Program-made: the position numbers and the translations under genes
Shown here: positions 11,067 through 21,500 of the stretch, piece after piece
Position numbering within the stretch: position 1 is the first letter of the stretch
Layout of the letters: every line of letters starts with the position of its first letter
The notes under the pieces: model-generated
The model's input: only the letters and a program-made list of their open reading frames with translations
Database searches by the model: none
Told to the model about the DNA's origin: nothing
Assembly (NCBI GenBank): GCA_902785855.1
Contig: CADAAJ010000003.1
Coordinates: forward strand, 541-64,540
Direction of reading: 5' to 3'
Origin: an uncultured Methanobrevibacter sp.
GTDB lineage: Archaea > Methanobacteriota > Methanobacteria > Methanobacteriales > Methanobacteriaceae
DNA length: 64,000 nucleotides

Positions 11067-11391
11067 ATTATTTGAGGATTAAAGAAAAATTAAATTATTT
11101 TTTTATTTTATTTTACTAATTTTCGTTTAATATTATATCATGATCTATATCTATTTTTTATTTGCATAGTTCTTTATAATGATTTGAAATCAAAAAACAG
11201 TAAATATCATTTGAAATTAATTCAAAATATTTATTTTCAAAAAATAAAAAAAGACTTATGTATTTATTTTCATTGTATTGTTTCACTTCGTTTTTTTGCT
11301 TTTATTTCTAACAAAAATCTTTTATATTTCTTTAAACAGATTTTAACTCATGTCATGATATATTTAATCTTATTAGGATAAACTTTCTGAT
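11067..11391. other. AT-rich intergenic region
   Basis: About 325 bases of low-complexity AT-rich DNA between the adhesin terminator and the Rpn-type gene. A plausible TATA box (ttttatattt) at about 11321-11330 could serve the downstream gene. A 65-codon open frame at 11184-11381 has no ribosome binding site and a composition unlike a protein, so I do not call it a gene. Confidence 0.5.
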
Positions 11392-11400
11392 GTGATAATT

Positions 11401-12264
11401 ATGTGTAGTGAAATTCATTCAAAACAGGATTTAACATATAAATTCATCATTAAAACCTTAAATATTAGATTTCATAGGTATTTGGGGTATGAAGGTGAAA
11501 AATTAACTTTTAATAATGTTGAATTAATACCACCAGCGAATGATAATAAATATATGGATATATCTTATAATGTTGATGAAATAATCAATGTAAACATTGA
11601 ACATCAATCATCACCAGTATATGAATCTAAAATGAGAGATATTTATAAATATCATATTTATCTTGAAGCTGAAGATAAAAAACCAGTTATTTCATGTGTT
11701 GTTGGTACATACAATCCCAATTATGGGTGTAAAAATGCTAAAATTGATTATAATATGACTATATCTCCAGATTTCTTTTTACTAAAAGATAAAAACGCAA
11801 AAGAAATTTTAAGTAATATAAAATTTAAAGTAAAAAATAATATTCCTTTAACAGATAATGAGGCAATTGACTTGATTTTGACTCCGGATATGAGTCATAA
11901 TTTTGATATTGTTAAATTATTTGAAATAACTTCTGATTTACTTAAAAGAGCAATTATTTTAGATAATGGGTTTCGTTTAGATTTGTTTGCTTGTCATAAA
12001 AAGATGTTGAGGAGATTTTTTAATCAAGACGATTATGTGAGGTTTGTTAAAATGGTGAATATTAAAGCTGAGGATTATGGTTTTGAACCTAATGTAACTG
12101 GGTTCGAGGAAGCTGTTGAATTATCGTATATTGAAGGTAAAGAGGATGGATTTGATGAAAAAAATTTAGATGTTGCTTCTAAAATGTTTGACTTGGGTTT
12201 TGATGAGGAGGATGTTTTTAAGGTTACTGGGTTGACTCGTGAGGATATTAATTGTATTAAGTAA
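11401..12264 (+). CDS. Rpn family recombination-promoting nuclease / PD-(D/E)XK transposase-like protein
   Basis: Predicted 287 residues. The N-terminal half carries a PD-(D/E)XK-like core: YMDISYN followed by INVNIEHQSS, in which the E-x-Q pattern matches the nuclease motif of the Rpn/YhgA family. The C-terminus has the family's typical tail, an EGKEDGFDEKN stretch followed by a small helical repeat ending FKVTGLTREDINCIK. Family members nick or cut DNA and promote recombination, and many lie near mobile DNA, but no insertion-sequence ends are seen here. I take the ATG at 11401 as start because GTGAT at 11392 sits nine bases upstream as a ribosome binding site; the GTG at 11392 itself is in frame and is the alternative. 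Its partner or target is unknown. Confidence 0.75.
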   Translation: MCSEIHSKQDLTYKFIIKTLNIRFHRYLGYEGEKLTFNNVELIPPANDNKYMDISYNVDEIINVNIEHQSSPVYESKMRDIYKYHIYLEAEDKKPVISCVVGTYNPNYGCKNAKIDYNMTISPDFFLLKDKNAKEILSNIKFKVKNNIPLTDNEAIDLILTPDMSHNFDIVKLFEITSDLLKRAIILDNGFRLDLFACHKKMLRRFFNQDDYVRFVKMVNIKAEDYGFEPNVTGFEEAVELSYIEGKEDGFDEKNLDVASKMFDLGFDEEDVFKVTGLTREDINCIK

Positions 12265-12266
12265 TG

Positions 12267-12295
12267 AAAAGTTGATATTACTTAAATCAACTTTT
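12267..12295 (+). terminator. Hairpin between the nuclease gene and the convergent isomerase gene
   Basis: Perfect 10-bp stem, aaaagttgat (12267-12276) with atcaactttt (12286-12295), directly after the Rpn stop and before the isomerase stop at 12308. It can act on both strands. Confidence 0.65.
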
Positions 12296-12307
12296 TAAAT
12301 CTCTTTT

Positions 12308-13029
12308 TTAGAAGTTATTTTTCATATATTCATAACTTTTTTTAATAGAATCATTATCATTTACTTCAATGATGTATATTCCATCATAATTATTTGCTTC
12401 AAGAGTGTTGATGACATGTTTTAAATCAATATTCCCTTCACCTAATGGCAAGTGTGAGTCATCATCACCATTATTATCATGGGCATGTATGTGTTTAATT
12501 GAATCAAAATACATTTCATCTGGACCATACCCTGCATGGTTTGCATGGCAAGTGAAACAAGTAATTCATTTAAATCATTAATATTTTGATAAATCATACT
12601 TTCAAAAGTAGGCATGTTTTCTATAGTAATCAATACTCCTAAATCTTCACCATATTCTCCAATTTCTTTTATTGAATCATTTGCAAGTTTATAAACTTCA
12701 TCTTCAAAGTTTCTTCCAAGAAATGTTATTAATCCTGGATGTACTACAACTGCTTCTGCATCAATTTTGTTTGCAAGGTCAATTGATGATTTAATCTGTT
12801 CAATAGAGTTTAATCTACTACTTTTCTGAAGGGATGCAATATTAACATCCATAAAAGGAGCATGAATTGAATATTTTAAATTATAATTTTCAAATATGTT
12901 TTTGTCAACAAATTCATTTGGGTGTTGATGTAGAAACTCTGCATATTCAAGTCCTAAACTTTCTATGAATTCTAAACTGTCTTCTAATTTATCTTTTAAT
13001 CCTGCTAATGTTGATGCTCCAATTTTCAT
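12308..13029 (-). pseudogene. Sugar phosphate isomerase/epimerase, AP endonuclease 2 (TIM barrel) family, frameshifted
   Basis: The frame from 13029 reads a normal barrel N-terminus (MKIGASTLAG, then YSIHAPFMDV, VVVHPGL, TIENMP) until about 12550. It then runs into unrelated sequence and stops at 12442. The expected sequence TCHANHAGYGPDEM and the metal-binding HIHAHDNNGDDDSHLPLGEG continue in another frame from about 12550 to the stop at 12308. One single-base shift near the GTTTCACTTGCC codons joins the two into a protein of about 240 residues. No homopolymer is present at the break. The start is ATG 13029 with GTGAT nine bases upstream, five bases after the PIN/ATPase stop, so it is the last gene of the hisS operon. 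Family members isomerise sugars or act as endonuclease IV; the substrate is unknown. Confidence 0.8.
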
Positions 13030-13034
13030 ATTAA

Positions 13035-14867
13035 TCACTTTTGAATCGCTGTAATTTCTAATCCCATTTCTATTGCTTCTATAATGAAATCAGATAATTC
13101 TATTCCTTTTTTAATTTTTATTTCTCCTTTTTTAGATGTGGTTGCTGTAAGTAAATATTCTCCATTAATTAAAATATCGAAATTTTTGCGGCCGTTGTCT
13201 TTTCCCAGATCAATTATTAGTTGTTTTCTTGTATGGATGATATCTACTTCAAATGGGTTTTTATTTACAGGTTTTGCATTTATTACTTCAACTCCTAAAC
13301 TTATTCCAATTTTTTCTTCAATCTCAGCAATTCTTTTTCCATTTTTGCCGATTATTTTTGGAATCATATCTTCGGGAATGTAAATATTTGCTCTGTCAGG
13401 TGAGATTACCTCAACATCTACTTTTGCTTTTTTCGGAAGTATTTTTTTGATTTTTCTTAAAATTTCTTTTTCAGCAATTTTATCAACACTGGACTTTGAT
13501 TGAGTGTTTTCACTTCCATTTACTAATTCAATGTCCATGACTATTGTCTGCTCACCATATGTGTAGATTTCGTTTTTAAGTTCCCCACTTTCAAAGTCTC
13601 TTACTTCAATTACAGGCCTTGCAAGATCTGCTTCTTTCATACCGGTTGGTACTTTTACAGTCATTTTTGTATCATATACATTTTTAACTTCTCCATCTTC
13701 AATGTATATGCTTGTATCTACGATTGAAGGAATTACTCCAAGTTCTACTCTTGAAGCTATACGTTGTATTGCATCTATTGGGCGTGTTGCATGAACAACA
13801 CCTATCATTCCAACTCCTGCAAGTCTCATATCTGCAAAGATATTAAAATCACTGTTTTTTCTAAGTTCATCATAAATTGTGTAATCTGGTCTTACAAGTA
13901 GCAATACATCTGCTGTGTTTTCCATATTTCCTTCTAACGGACTGTATTGTGTTATTTCATCAGGTAACTGTAAATCTCTTGGGGATTCCATGGTTTTAAC
14001 AACTTTATTTAACTTTGATGAATAATATTTTGCTATTGCTTGTACAAATGTTGATTTACCTGCTCCTGGTGAACCAGAAATTAATATTCCTTCTGCATTT
14101 GTTCTAATTCTATCCAGAAGTTTTTCAGATAAATTATATTCATCTAAACTTATATTTGCCACAGGTTTTACAGCAGTAATTTCTAAAGCTTCTGAAAATG
14201 GAGGATATGCAATTGAAATTCTGTATTCTCTTGATTGAATAACATATGAACCTTCTTTTTTAGATTCCATATATGTTTTCAAGTCGCTTTTTTCTTTTTC
14301 AAGAATTTCTCTAACAATTTCTTCAAGTTCTTCTCTTGAATATCTTTTTTCATTAAGCTGGACAAATTCAATATGTCCGGGTGTTCCTTTTTTAGCCATT
14401 AAAGGGACATTTTCCTTTAAGTGAATTGACATTGTTGTTTCATCAAAGTATTTTTCTATTGAAAGTATTTTTGATGTGTATTTTTGTTCATAGTATTTGA
14501 CTGGAATTCCTTGGGATTTTGCAACTTCAGCCTGAACTTTATCATTTGTCAGTAATGTTCCCATCTCACTTCTTGCCAGGTCTCGAATAATACTGTCAAT
14601 TTCACCACTTTTAGCATATCTGATGTCATAGTTTGTTGGTCTTTTTCCTTTAAATGTAACTGCCAGTTCACCATCATCTTGTAGTTTTTGCAATTTTTGA
14701 AGTTCTTTTAAACCTTCATGTCCTTCAGATCTATTTGCATTTGCTTGATGTTCAAGTTCACATACAACAGCTTCTGGAACAATGATTTCGGGATAATCCA
14801 AATCTTTTGCTATTTCACTTACTGCTCCGATTATCACTGCACTTGTGTCTGGTATTATACATTTCAT
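13035..14867 (-). CDS. PIN domain / PilT-type ATPase with KH domain
   Basis: About 610 residues in three parts. An N-terminal PIN domain begins KCIIPDTSAVI and carries the conserved acidic residues of this ribonuclease fold. A VirB11/PilT-like ATPase follows, with the Walker A motif SGSPGAGKST near residue 264. A KH RNA-binding domain contains IIGKNGKRI near residue 500. This is the archaeal PINc/VapC-ATPase family; the combination suggests ATP-driven RNA handling or cleavage, but the substrate is not established. The ATG at 14867 is preferred because it follows the hisI stop as TAA-A-ATG and gives the standard N-terminus. An ATG at 14879 is also in frame. The gene sits in an operon with hisS and hisI. 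Confidence 0.85.
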   Translation of the reverse strand: MKCIIPDTSAVIIGAVSEIAKDLDYPEIIVPEAVVCELEHQANANRSEGHEGLKELQKLQKLQDDGELAVTFKGKRPTNYDIRYAKSGEIDSIIRDLARSEMGTLLTNDKVQAEVAKSQGIPVKYYEQKYTSKILSIEKYFDETTMSIHLKENVPLMAKKGTPGHIEFVQLNEKRYSREELEEIVREILEKEKSDLKTYMESKKEGSYVIQSREYRISIAYPPFSEALEITAVKPVANISLDEYNLSEKLLDRIRTNAEGILISGSPGAGKSTFVQAIAKYYSSKLNKVVKTMESPRDLQLPDEITQYSPLEGNMENTADVLLLVRPDYTIYDELRKNSDFNIFADMRLAGVGMIGVVHATRPIDAIQRIASRVELGVIPSIVDTSIYIEDGEVKNVYDTKMTVKVPTGMKEADLARPVIEVRDFESGELKNEIYTYGEQTIVMDIELVNGSENTQSKSSVDKIAEKEILRKIKKILPKKAKVDVEVISPDRANIYIPEDMIPKIIGKNGKRIAEIEEKIGISLGVEVINAKPVNKNPFEVDIIHTRKQLIIDLGKDNGRKNFDILINGEYLLTATTSKKGEIKIKKGIELSDFIIEAIEMGLEITAIQK

Positions 14868-14868
14868 T

Positions 14869-15273
14869 TTAATACACATCTTCCGGGTTTACAAGTCTTT
14901 TTAATATGACTTCCAAATCATCTTCTTTTAAATTTTCAATATCAATATTTTCAGTGTTCAATTTTCTGTAAAAACATGAACGGTAACCTTCATGGCATGC
15001 TGCTCCAGTTTGATTTATTTTTAAAATTATAGCATCCATGTCGCAGTCCACAAGAATTTCTTCAACGTCCTGAATGTGGCCGGAGCTTTCACCTTTAAAC
15101 CATAATTTGTTTCTTGAAGTACTCCAGTAATGTGCTTTACCTGTTTTTATTGTTTTCATTAATGCTTCTTTATTCATATATGCTAACATTAATATTTCAT
15201 TAGTTTTGAAATCCTGAGCAACAGCGGTAATAACTTTAACTCCATTAATTTCATGTCTAAAATTAATTTCCAT
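14869..15273 (-). CDS. hisI: Phosphoribosyl-AMP cyclohydrolase
   Basis: Predicted 134 residues. It catalyses the third step of histidine synthesis, opening the adenine ring of phosphoribosyl-AMP, in the cytosol. The family hallmarks are present: [19 protein letters not shown], the metal-binding VDCDMDAI and the zinc cysteines in [10 protein letters not shown]. The length fits a stand-alone HisI without a fused HisE. It starts three bases after hisS and runs into the PIN/ATPase gene, so it pairs synthesis of histidine with its charging enzyme. Confidence 0.96.
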   Translation of the reverse strand: MEINFRHEINGVKVITAVAQDFKTNEILMLAYMNKEALMKTIKTGKAHYWSTSRNKLWFKGESSGHIQDVEEILVDCDMDAIILKINQTGAACHEGYRSCFYRKLNTENIDIENLKEDDLEVILKRLVNPEDVY

Positions 15274-15276
15274 TTG

Positions 15277-16572
15277 TTATTCTCCTTTAATGTATGATAA
15301 AAGATTATCAATATCAACTAATTCCTGATTACCACTATTCATATCTTTTACGGTTACTTTATTTTCAGATAAGTCATTAGCACCGATAATAATAATTTTT
15401 GGAACTTTTATTTTATCGGCATAATTCATTAACTTTTTGAATTTTTTACCGTTTAAATCAACATCTGTTTTAATGCCTTCTTTTCTTAAAAGTTGAGTTA
15501 TTTCATAAGCTTTTGGTCTAACTTCTGCAGATATTGGAGCGACATAAACATCTAAGTGTGATGGTAATTCTTCTGCATCTGTTAACTCTTCAATAGCATT
15601 CATTAATCTATCAAAACCAAGGGCAAATCCTGTTGACTCAACTTCTTCGCCTCCAAAGACTTTAATTAAACTGTATGATCCTCCACCACAAATTTGTTTT
15701 TGAGCACCAAGTTCTGGAACATAAATTTCAAATACAATTCCGGTATAGTAATCAAGCCCTCTTGCAACTCCTAAGTTTAATGTATAGTTATCAACTTTAA
15801 ATGATTCTAATAACTCAATTAATTCTTTTAATTCATTTAAAGCTTCTTGAGGTTCATCATAAGGTTTTATTAATTCTTCAACTTCACTTAATATGCTTTT
15901 ATCTCCAACTAAATCGATTAATTTTAAAAGTATTTGATTTAATTCATCATTATCAATTACAGGATTTTTACCACTTAAAGATTCAATTAGTAAATCTTTA
16001 TCACCTTTATCGATAACCACCATGATTTCTCTTTGTGTTTCAGTTGAAATATTGAAATGTTTGAATAGGCCACGAATAATTCCCAAATGATTAATATTAA
16101 CATCGGCTGTTGTAATTCCCAATGCATTTATTGAGTCACTGCATAATGCAATAACTTCAGCTTCTCCCTGCGGAGTTTTAGCACCAATTAATTCACAACC
16201 AAATTGCCAAAACTGTCTGAATCTTCCTTTTTGAGGTCTTTCATATCTAAAACAACTGCCGTAATAATACAGTTTTATTGGTTTTGTGGATGTTTTTTGA
16301 AGTTCATTTATGTATAATCTCGCTACAGGTGCGGTTATTTCTGGTCTGAGTGTTAAATCTCTGTCAGATTTGTCTTTAAAATTATATAACTGATCTACTA
16401 TTTCTTCTCCGGATTTAGTAGTAAATAATTTTAATTCTTCAAATAAAGGTGTTTTGATTTCCTGATAACCATAACTTTCAAAAATATTTCTTAAGGTACT
16501 TTCGGCTTCTTTTCTTTTTCTCATTTCATCAAATAAAAAATCTCGTGTACCTCTTGGTTTATTAAATTCCAT
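15277..16572 (-). CDS. hisS: Histidyl-tRNA synthetase
   Basis: Predicted 431 residues; a class II aminoacyl-tRNA synthetase that attaches histidine to tRNA-His. Visible marks are KPRGTRDF at the N-terminus, motif 2 around FRYERPQKGR, the histidine-binding ARGLDYYTGIVFE, and the C-terminal anticodon-binding domain (DVYVAPIS onwards). The ATG has a strong Shine-Dalgarno (AAGGAG) eight bases upstream, and a TATA box lies at 16618-16626 on this strand. It is the first gene of an operon with hisI, the PIN/ATPase and the isomerase. Confidence 0.97.
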   Translation of the reverse strand: MEFNKPRGTRDFLFDEMRKRKEAESTLRNIFESYGYQEIKTPLFEELKLFTTKSGEEIVDQLYNFKDKSDRDLTLRPEITAPVARLYINELQKTSTKPIKLYYYGSCFRYERPQKGRFRQFWQFGCELIGAKTPQGEAEVIALCSDSINALGITTADVNINHLGIIRGLFKHFNISTETQREIMVVIDKGDKDLLIESLSGKNPVIDNDELNQILLKLIDLVGDKSILSEVEELIKPYDEPQEALNELKELIELLESFKVDNYTLNLGVARGLDYYTGIVFEIYVPELGAQKQICGGGSYSLIKVFGGEEVESTGFALGFDRLMNAIEELTDAEELPSHLDVYVAPISAEVRPKAYEITQLLRKEGIKTDVDLNGKKFKKLMNYADKIKVPKIIIIGANDLSENKVTVKDMNSGNQELVDIDNLLSYIKGE

Positions 16573-16719
16573 TATATTCGCTCCTTGGTGTTAATATGAA
16601 AATTTTGTTTTTAAAGGTTTATATAGTCTTTTATTAAATTGGTTTTAATTTGTACAAACAGTATTATATAATATTATTACCATAAATATTATCATATAAT
16701 TGATTTTGGGGGTTGTATT
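16573..16719. promoter_or_regulatory. Divergent promoter region, hisS and second adhesin
   Basis: On the minus strand, ctatataaa at 16626-16618 lies about 50 bases before hisS. On the plus strand, attatataata at 16663-16673 lies about 50 bases before the adhesin start at 16720, with GGGGG at 16708-16712 as its ribosome binding site. Both TATA boxes predict leaders of about 25 bases. Confidence 0.6.
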
Positions 16720-18528
16720 ATTAAATATAAAACATTGTTTATAATGTTAATTATTGTGGTGTTAGTGTCTTTGTCTGTTGTTAGCGCTAAAGACAATCAA
16801 ACAACAGATAATTTAGACAAACAGATTGATGATAAAAAAGTTGTTCTTAAAAATGATTTACCTGAAGGAACATTTGAAGATTTACAAAGGAATGTAAATT
16901 CATCTTCAGGAACTTTGGAATTAGATAGAAATTATTCTTATAATGATGGTTTTTCCACAAATGGTATTTCTATTGATAATACTATAGTAATTGATGGAAA
17001 AGGCCATTCTATTGATGGAAAAGGAAAATCTAAAATATTTCTCCTTAATGCTAAATGGGGGTCATCTTTAACCTTTAAAAATATTATTTTTAAAAATGGA
17101 TATGGTTCTCAGGGAGCCGCATTAGGTGGTTGGGGTCAGGCTCATCTTTTTATAGATAATTGTTCATTTATTAATTGTAAAGCTACTTCTATGGGTGGAG
17201 CTATATCATTTTCTCCATCTTCTTATCACAATGTCACTATAATAAATTCTATTTTTAGATATAATACTGCAACTAGGGGTGCAGCAATTTGGTATAATGG
17301 TGGAAGAAATTGTTTATTGGAAAATAATACATTTGAATATAATAAGGCATCTAATGAGGGTGTAATTAATTGGAATGATGGAAATCCTATAAAAATGATA
17401 AATTGTTCTTGTAATCATAATTCAGCAGATGTTGGAGGAGTTTTGTTGGCATCAGGTAATAGTGGATATTGTACATATATTATCAATTCAAAATTTTATA
17501 ACAATACTGCTTCAAGTGGTGGAGTATTTCACACTGCTCTTAATTATTTTTTAATTTTAAACTCTTCGTTTATTTCTAATAAAGCAACTAATTTTGCAGG
17601 AGCCATTTATGCATCAAATACTTATGTTAGTACCATTAATTCTTCTTATTTTTATAATAACACTTCTCCTTCTGGAGGTGCAATTGTTTTATTTAGAAAT
17701 GTAATTGTAAGTAATAATACATTTATTGATAATTCTGCTGATAAGGGTTCATCTGTTTATTTATTTGGTGGATATTCTGATACTGGTTCAAATGTAGTTA
17801 TCAATGACACATATATAAAAAGTAAAGGAAATGAATTTGCTATTTATAATTTAAATTCAACAATTTCCAATTGTATTTTAGATATTGATTATATGGATGT
17901 AACTGATTCTTCAAATGTTAATTTCATATCCAATACAATTAATGCAAATAATGATTATGCGTTAATAAATAAAGCTACAATTTCTCTTAAAAACAATAAA
18001 TTTAACAAAGCAATCTATAATAAAGGAATTATTAGTTCTAGAATTATTATTTCTGTTTTAAACAATAAGACAATAACTATTGGTCAGGATCATTATGAAT
18101 TAACAGCAACTGTAGTAGATGACAATAATAATAAGGTTTTTTCAGATACTTTTAATTTCATCGAAAACACTGATACCCTCAAAGCTCAGCACAATTTAAA
18201 TTCTTATTATTATAATTATGAAAACATTCAAAGAGGTTATCATACTTTCTCTGCAGCGGATTCAGGTTTAACTAATTTAACTGTAAAAACTGGAACTCTT
18301 TATTACACAGATCTTCCTTCAAATTATACAATTACAATCAATGAAATTAAAAATTTCACATATGGTTCCAAACTTTCACTTTCAGTTGTTTTATCTCATG
18401 CAATTTCTGGTAATATTACTGTTTTATTAAGTAATGGTTTGCAAAAAACTGTTGCTGTCACTGATTTAACAACAAATGTTGAATTTGATGAAATATTAAC
18501 TCCGGGAATATATTCTGTTGAAGCGTGA
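16720..18528 (+). CDS. Second adhesin-like protein, N-terminal piece (1 of 3, frameshifted)
   Basis: The frame encodes a signal peptide (KYKTLFIMLIIVVLVSLSVV, then SA) followed by a beta-helix domain of about 400 residues (GGAISFSPSS, NNTASSGG, NSSFISN) and the start of an Ig-like module. A normal lipid-free signal peptide with lysines at its front requires initiation at codon 16720, which is ATT. GGGGG lies seven bases before it. The alternatives TTG 16735 and ATG 16744 would cut the charged end off and lie far from that site. The frame ends in TGA at 18526-18528, but the protein plainly continues in the next frame (EYASKSDSTTFEIYK): one extra base lies in the GAAGCGTGAATAT stretch. The whole gene runs to 25071. 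Confidence 0.85.
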   Translation: MKYKTLFIMLIIVVLVSLSVVSAKDNQTTDNLDKQIDDKKVVLKNDLPEGTFEDLQRNVNSSSGTLELDRNYSYNDGFSTNGISIDNTIVIDGKGHSIDGKGKSKIFLLNAKWGSSLTFKNIIFKNGYGSQGAALGGWGQAHLFIDNCSFINCKATSMGGAISFSPSSYHNVTIINSIFRYNTATRGAAIWYNGGRNCLLENNTFEYNKASNEGVINWNDGNPIKMINCSCNHNSADVGGVLLASGNSGYCTYIINSKFYNNTASSGGVFHTALNYFLILNSSFISNKATNFAGAIYASNTYVSTINSSYFYNNTSPSGGAIVLFRNVIVSNNTFIDNSADKGSSVYLFGGYSDTGSNVVINDTYIKSKGNEFAIYNLNSTISNCILDIDYMDVTDSSNVNFISNTINANNDYALINKATISLKNNKFNKAIYNKGIISSRIIISVLNNKTITIGQDHYELTATVVDDNNNKVFSDTFNFIENTDTLKAQHNLNSYYYNYENIQRGYHTFSAADSGLTNLTVKTGTLYYTDLPSNYTITINEIKNFTYGSKLSLSVVLSHAISGNITVLLSNGLQKTVAVTDLTTNVEFDEILTPGIYSVEA

Positions 18529-21500
18529 ATATGCATCTAAATCAGATTCTACAACATTTGAAATCTATAAATCTAATGATATTTCACTAAACATAGATTC
18601 AAACACTGCTATTCTAGGCGAAGAGTTCATTGTTTCATTATCTAAAAATACATCTGGAAATGTTACAATTACAATTAATAATACTTCTTTTAAAGGTACA
18701 ATAAATGGAAATAAAGCTAAAATAATTATTAATGGTATTTCATCAGGTACTCATCAAGTTAATATAAAATATAGTGGAAATGATATTTACAATGAAACAG
18801 AGTTAACCACTAATCTTTTAATTTTAAAGAATAATTCATTCACTGTATTAAGTAATTTATTAAATAGTGATTTTACTTTAGATAAAGATTATGAATATGA
18901 TTCTAATACAGATTCAGCATTATATATTAATTCTAAAATTACAATTGAAGGTAATAATTATAAACTCATTGGTGGTGCTGTTTATATTGAAAATGAAGTG
19001 GTCATTAATCAGGTTATTTTTGAAAATTCTCCTGTTCAAATTAATGCCAATGCAACTATCTCAAAATCAAAATTCAATAAATATATTAATATTGGACCAT
19101 TACTTCATGTTAAATTAATAAATAATACTGAAATTGGCAGTAAAAATTATTCAATTTCAAATCATGGATATTTATTCCTAGAAAATAATGTATTTAATAG
19201 TGTTATCATTAATCATGCTGAAATTGTAAGTCATGTTAATGTAACTATTTTAAATAATCAATCTTATGTTTTAGAGGATAATTATATAGAAATTGTTTCA
19301 TCTATTGTTGATGATAAAGGTAATTTGATTGTTGATCATAATTTAAATTATTTGGTTGGAACTAATTCTGTATTGTCTAGCTATAACTCAACTAATAACT
19401 TTGCTAACTGTACTGATCTTTCAAGAGGCACATATAAAATTTCAATCGATCAATCAACTTTAGCTAATGCAACTGTTAAAACAGCTATTGTAACATTAAA
19501 TATTTATGATTTGTACTTTGATGCTTCTGCAAGTGTAGATGGTGATGGTTCTAAAAATAGTCCTTATAAATATCTTAACAGCAGACTTCAAGATGGTAAA
19601 ACTGCATTTTTTGCAAAAGGAACTTATTCTTTATCAAAAAATTCATTAAATGATGTTTCTATTTTTGGTGAAGATGCTTTAAATACAATAATTAAACGTA
19701 ATGGTGGTATTAGAGTTTACAATACTGTTGTTATTGATAATGTTACTTTTGCAGGAATTACTTTTTATTCTGGAATTATTAATGCTACTAATTCTATTTT
19801 TGAAAATGGTACTGGAGTACAAGATAGTAGAAATAAATTTGGTGGTGTATTCTATAATCTAAACAGGTTAAATATTAATAATTGTACTTTTTCACATAAT
19901 TATGCTGAATATGGTGGAGTTATTTACAGTGATGAAATTGGTTCTATTTATACAATTGTAAATTCAACTTTCAAAAATAATACTGCATTAAGATTTGGAG
20001 GAGTAATTGCATGTGATGGGCTTATATTGGTTAACATTAATGATACTAAAATTATTTATGATGATTCAACATATGATGCAGGTGGAGCTATTTATCTTAA
20101 AAATGCATTTTTAAATTCATATAATTTAACTATTTCAAATTGTAAAGCTACTTTTGGTCCAGCAGTCACATCACTTTCTTCAATGTTACTCTTAGTTAAT
20201 TTCACAGCTGAAAATAATCAAGCTAAATATCAGGGTGGTGCTATTTATGCTATGTACAGTTCTATTTTAATTGATAACTCAACATTTGCAAATAATTCAG
20301 CAAGTAGTGGTGGAGCATTATTTATTGATGAATCTAATGTATTAATAATTAATAATACTAAATTTATATCAAATACTGCAAGATTACAGGCTGGAGCAAT
20401 TTATTCTCTTTTAAATTCAGATTCAACTTTTGAAAACATTACATACATTGGAAATAAGGCATTTAATAATAATGATTTATATGAAACATCAGAAGTGAAC
20501 ATTATCATTGGAAATGGTAATTATACAATGCATCATTATAGTAATCAAACTGTTGTTGTTATTCCAAGCAGATATAATTTAGTTGATGATGGTTTTGTAA
20601 CTCCAATTAAAGATCAACAAGATGGTGGAAATTGTTGGGCATTTGCTGCAATTGCTGCTTTGGAATCATGTTTACTTAAAGCTTCAGGAACTACTTATGA
20701 TTTATCTGAAGGAAACATGAAAAATCTTATCGCTTTGTTTTCAGACTATGGATGGTCAATCATAGAGCCTAATGAAGGTGGAAATGATGAAATGAGTACA
20801 GATTATCTTGTAAGTTGGCTTGGACCTATAAATGAATCTAGTGAGGGTTCTGATGATATTAACCATTTATCTGCAGTTTTAAACAGTGTAGTCCATGTTC
20901 AAAATGTGCTTTACCTTAAAAGGAATAGTTTCACTGATAATGATGCTATTAAAGAGGCTATTTTAAAATATGGTGCTGTTGGAACTTCATTATATATGAT
21001 TGGTAATAATCAGTGTTACAAAGGAGATGCTAATCCTAACCATGCAGTTACAATTGTTGGATGGGATGATAATTATTCCAGAAATAATTTTTATTCAAAA
21101 CCTGAAGGTGATGGTGCATGGATAGTTAAAAACAGCTGGGGAGCAAATTGGGGGAATAATGGTTATTTCTATGTTTCATATTATGATGAAAAATTTGCAG
21201 AAGTTGGAAAATATGCATCTTTCACATTTATTTTAAATGATACACTTAAATTTGATAAGAACTACCAATACGACATTGGTGGTAAAACAGATTACCTGTT
21301 CCATAGGGCTAATACTATTTGGTATAAAAATATTTTTACTGCAGGTGATGATGAATATTTAGCTGCAGTTTCAACCTATTTTGAAAAAGATACTGACTGG
21401 GAAATTTCTATTAATGTAAATGGTGTAACCAAACTTACTAAAGTTGGTAGCTCTAAAGTCGGATACTATACCATTAACTTGGATGATATTGTAAAACTTT

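Noticed and set aside
11184-11381. 65-codon open frame between the adhesin and the Rpn-type gene
   Set aside because: No ribosome binding site, low-complexity Phe/Ile/Lys-rich product, no coding bias; chance frame in AT-rich DNA.
12259-12283. A second hairpin (aagtaat with attactt) overlapping the nuclease stop
   Set aside because: It interleaves with the longer 10-bp stem at 12267-12295, so both cannot form together; the longer stem is the better call.
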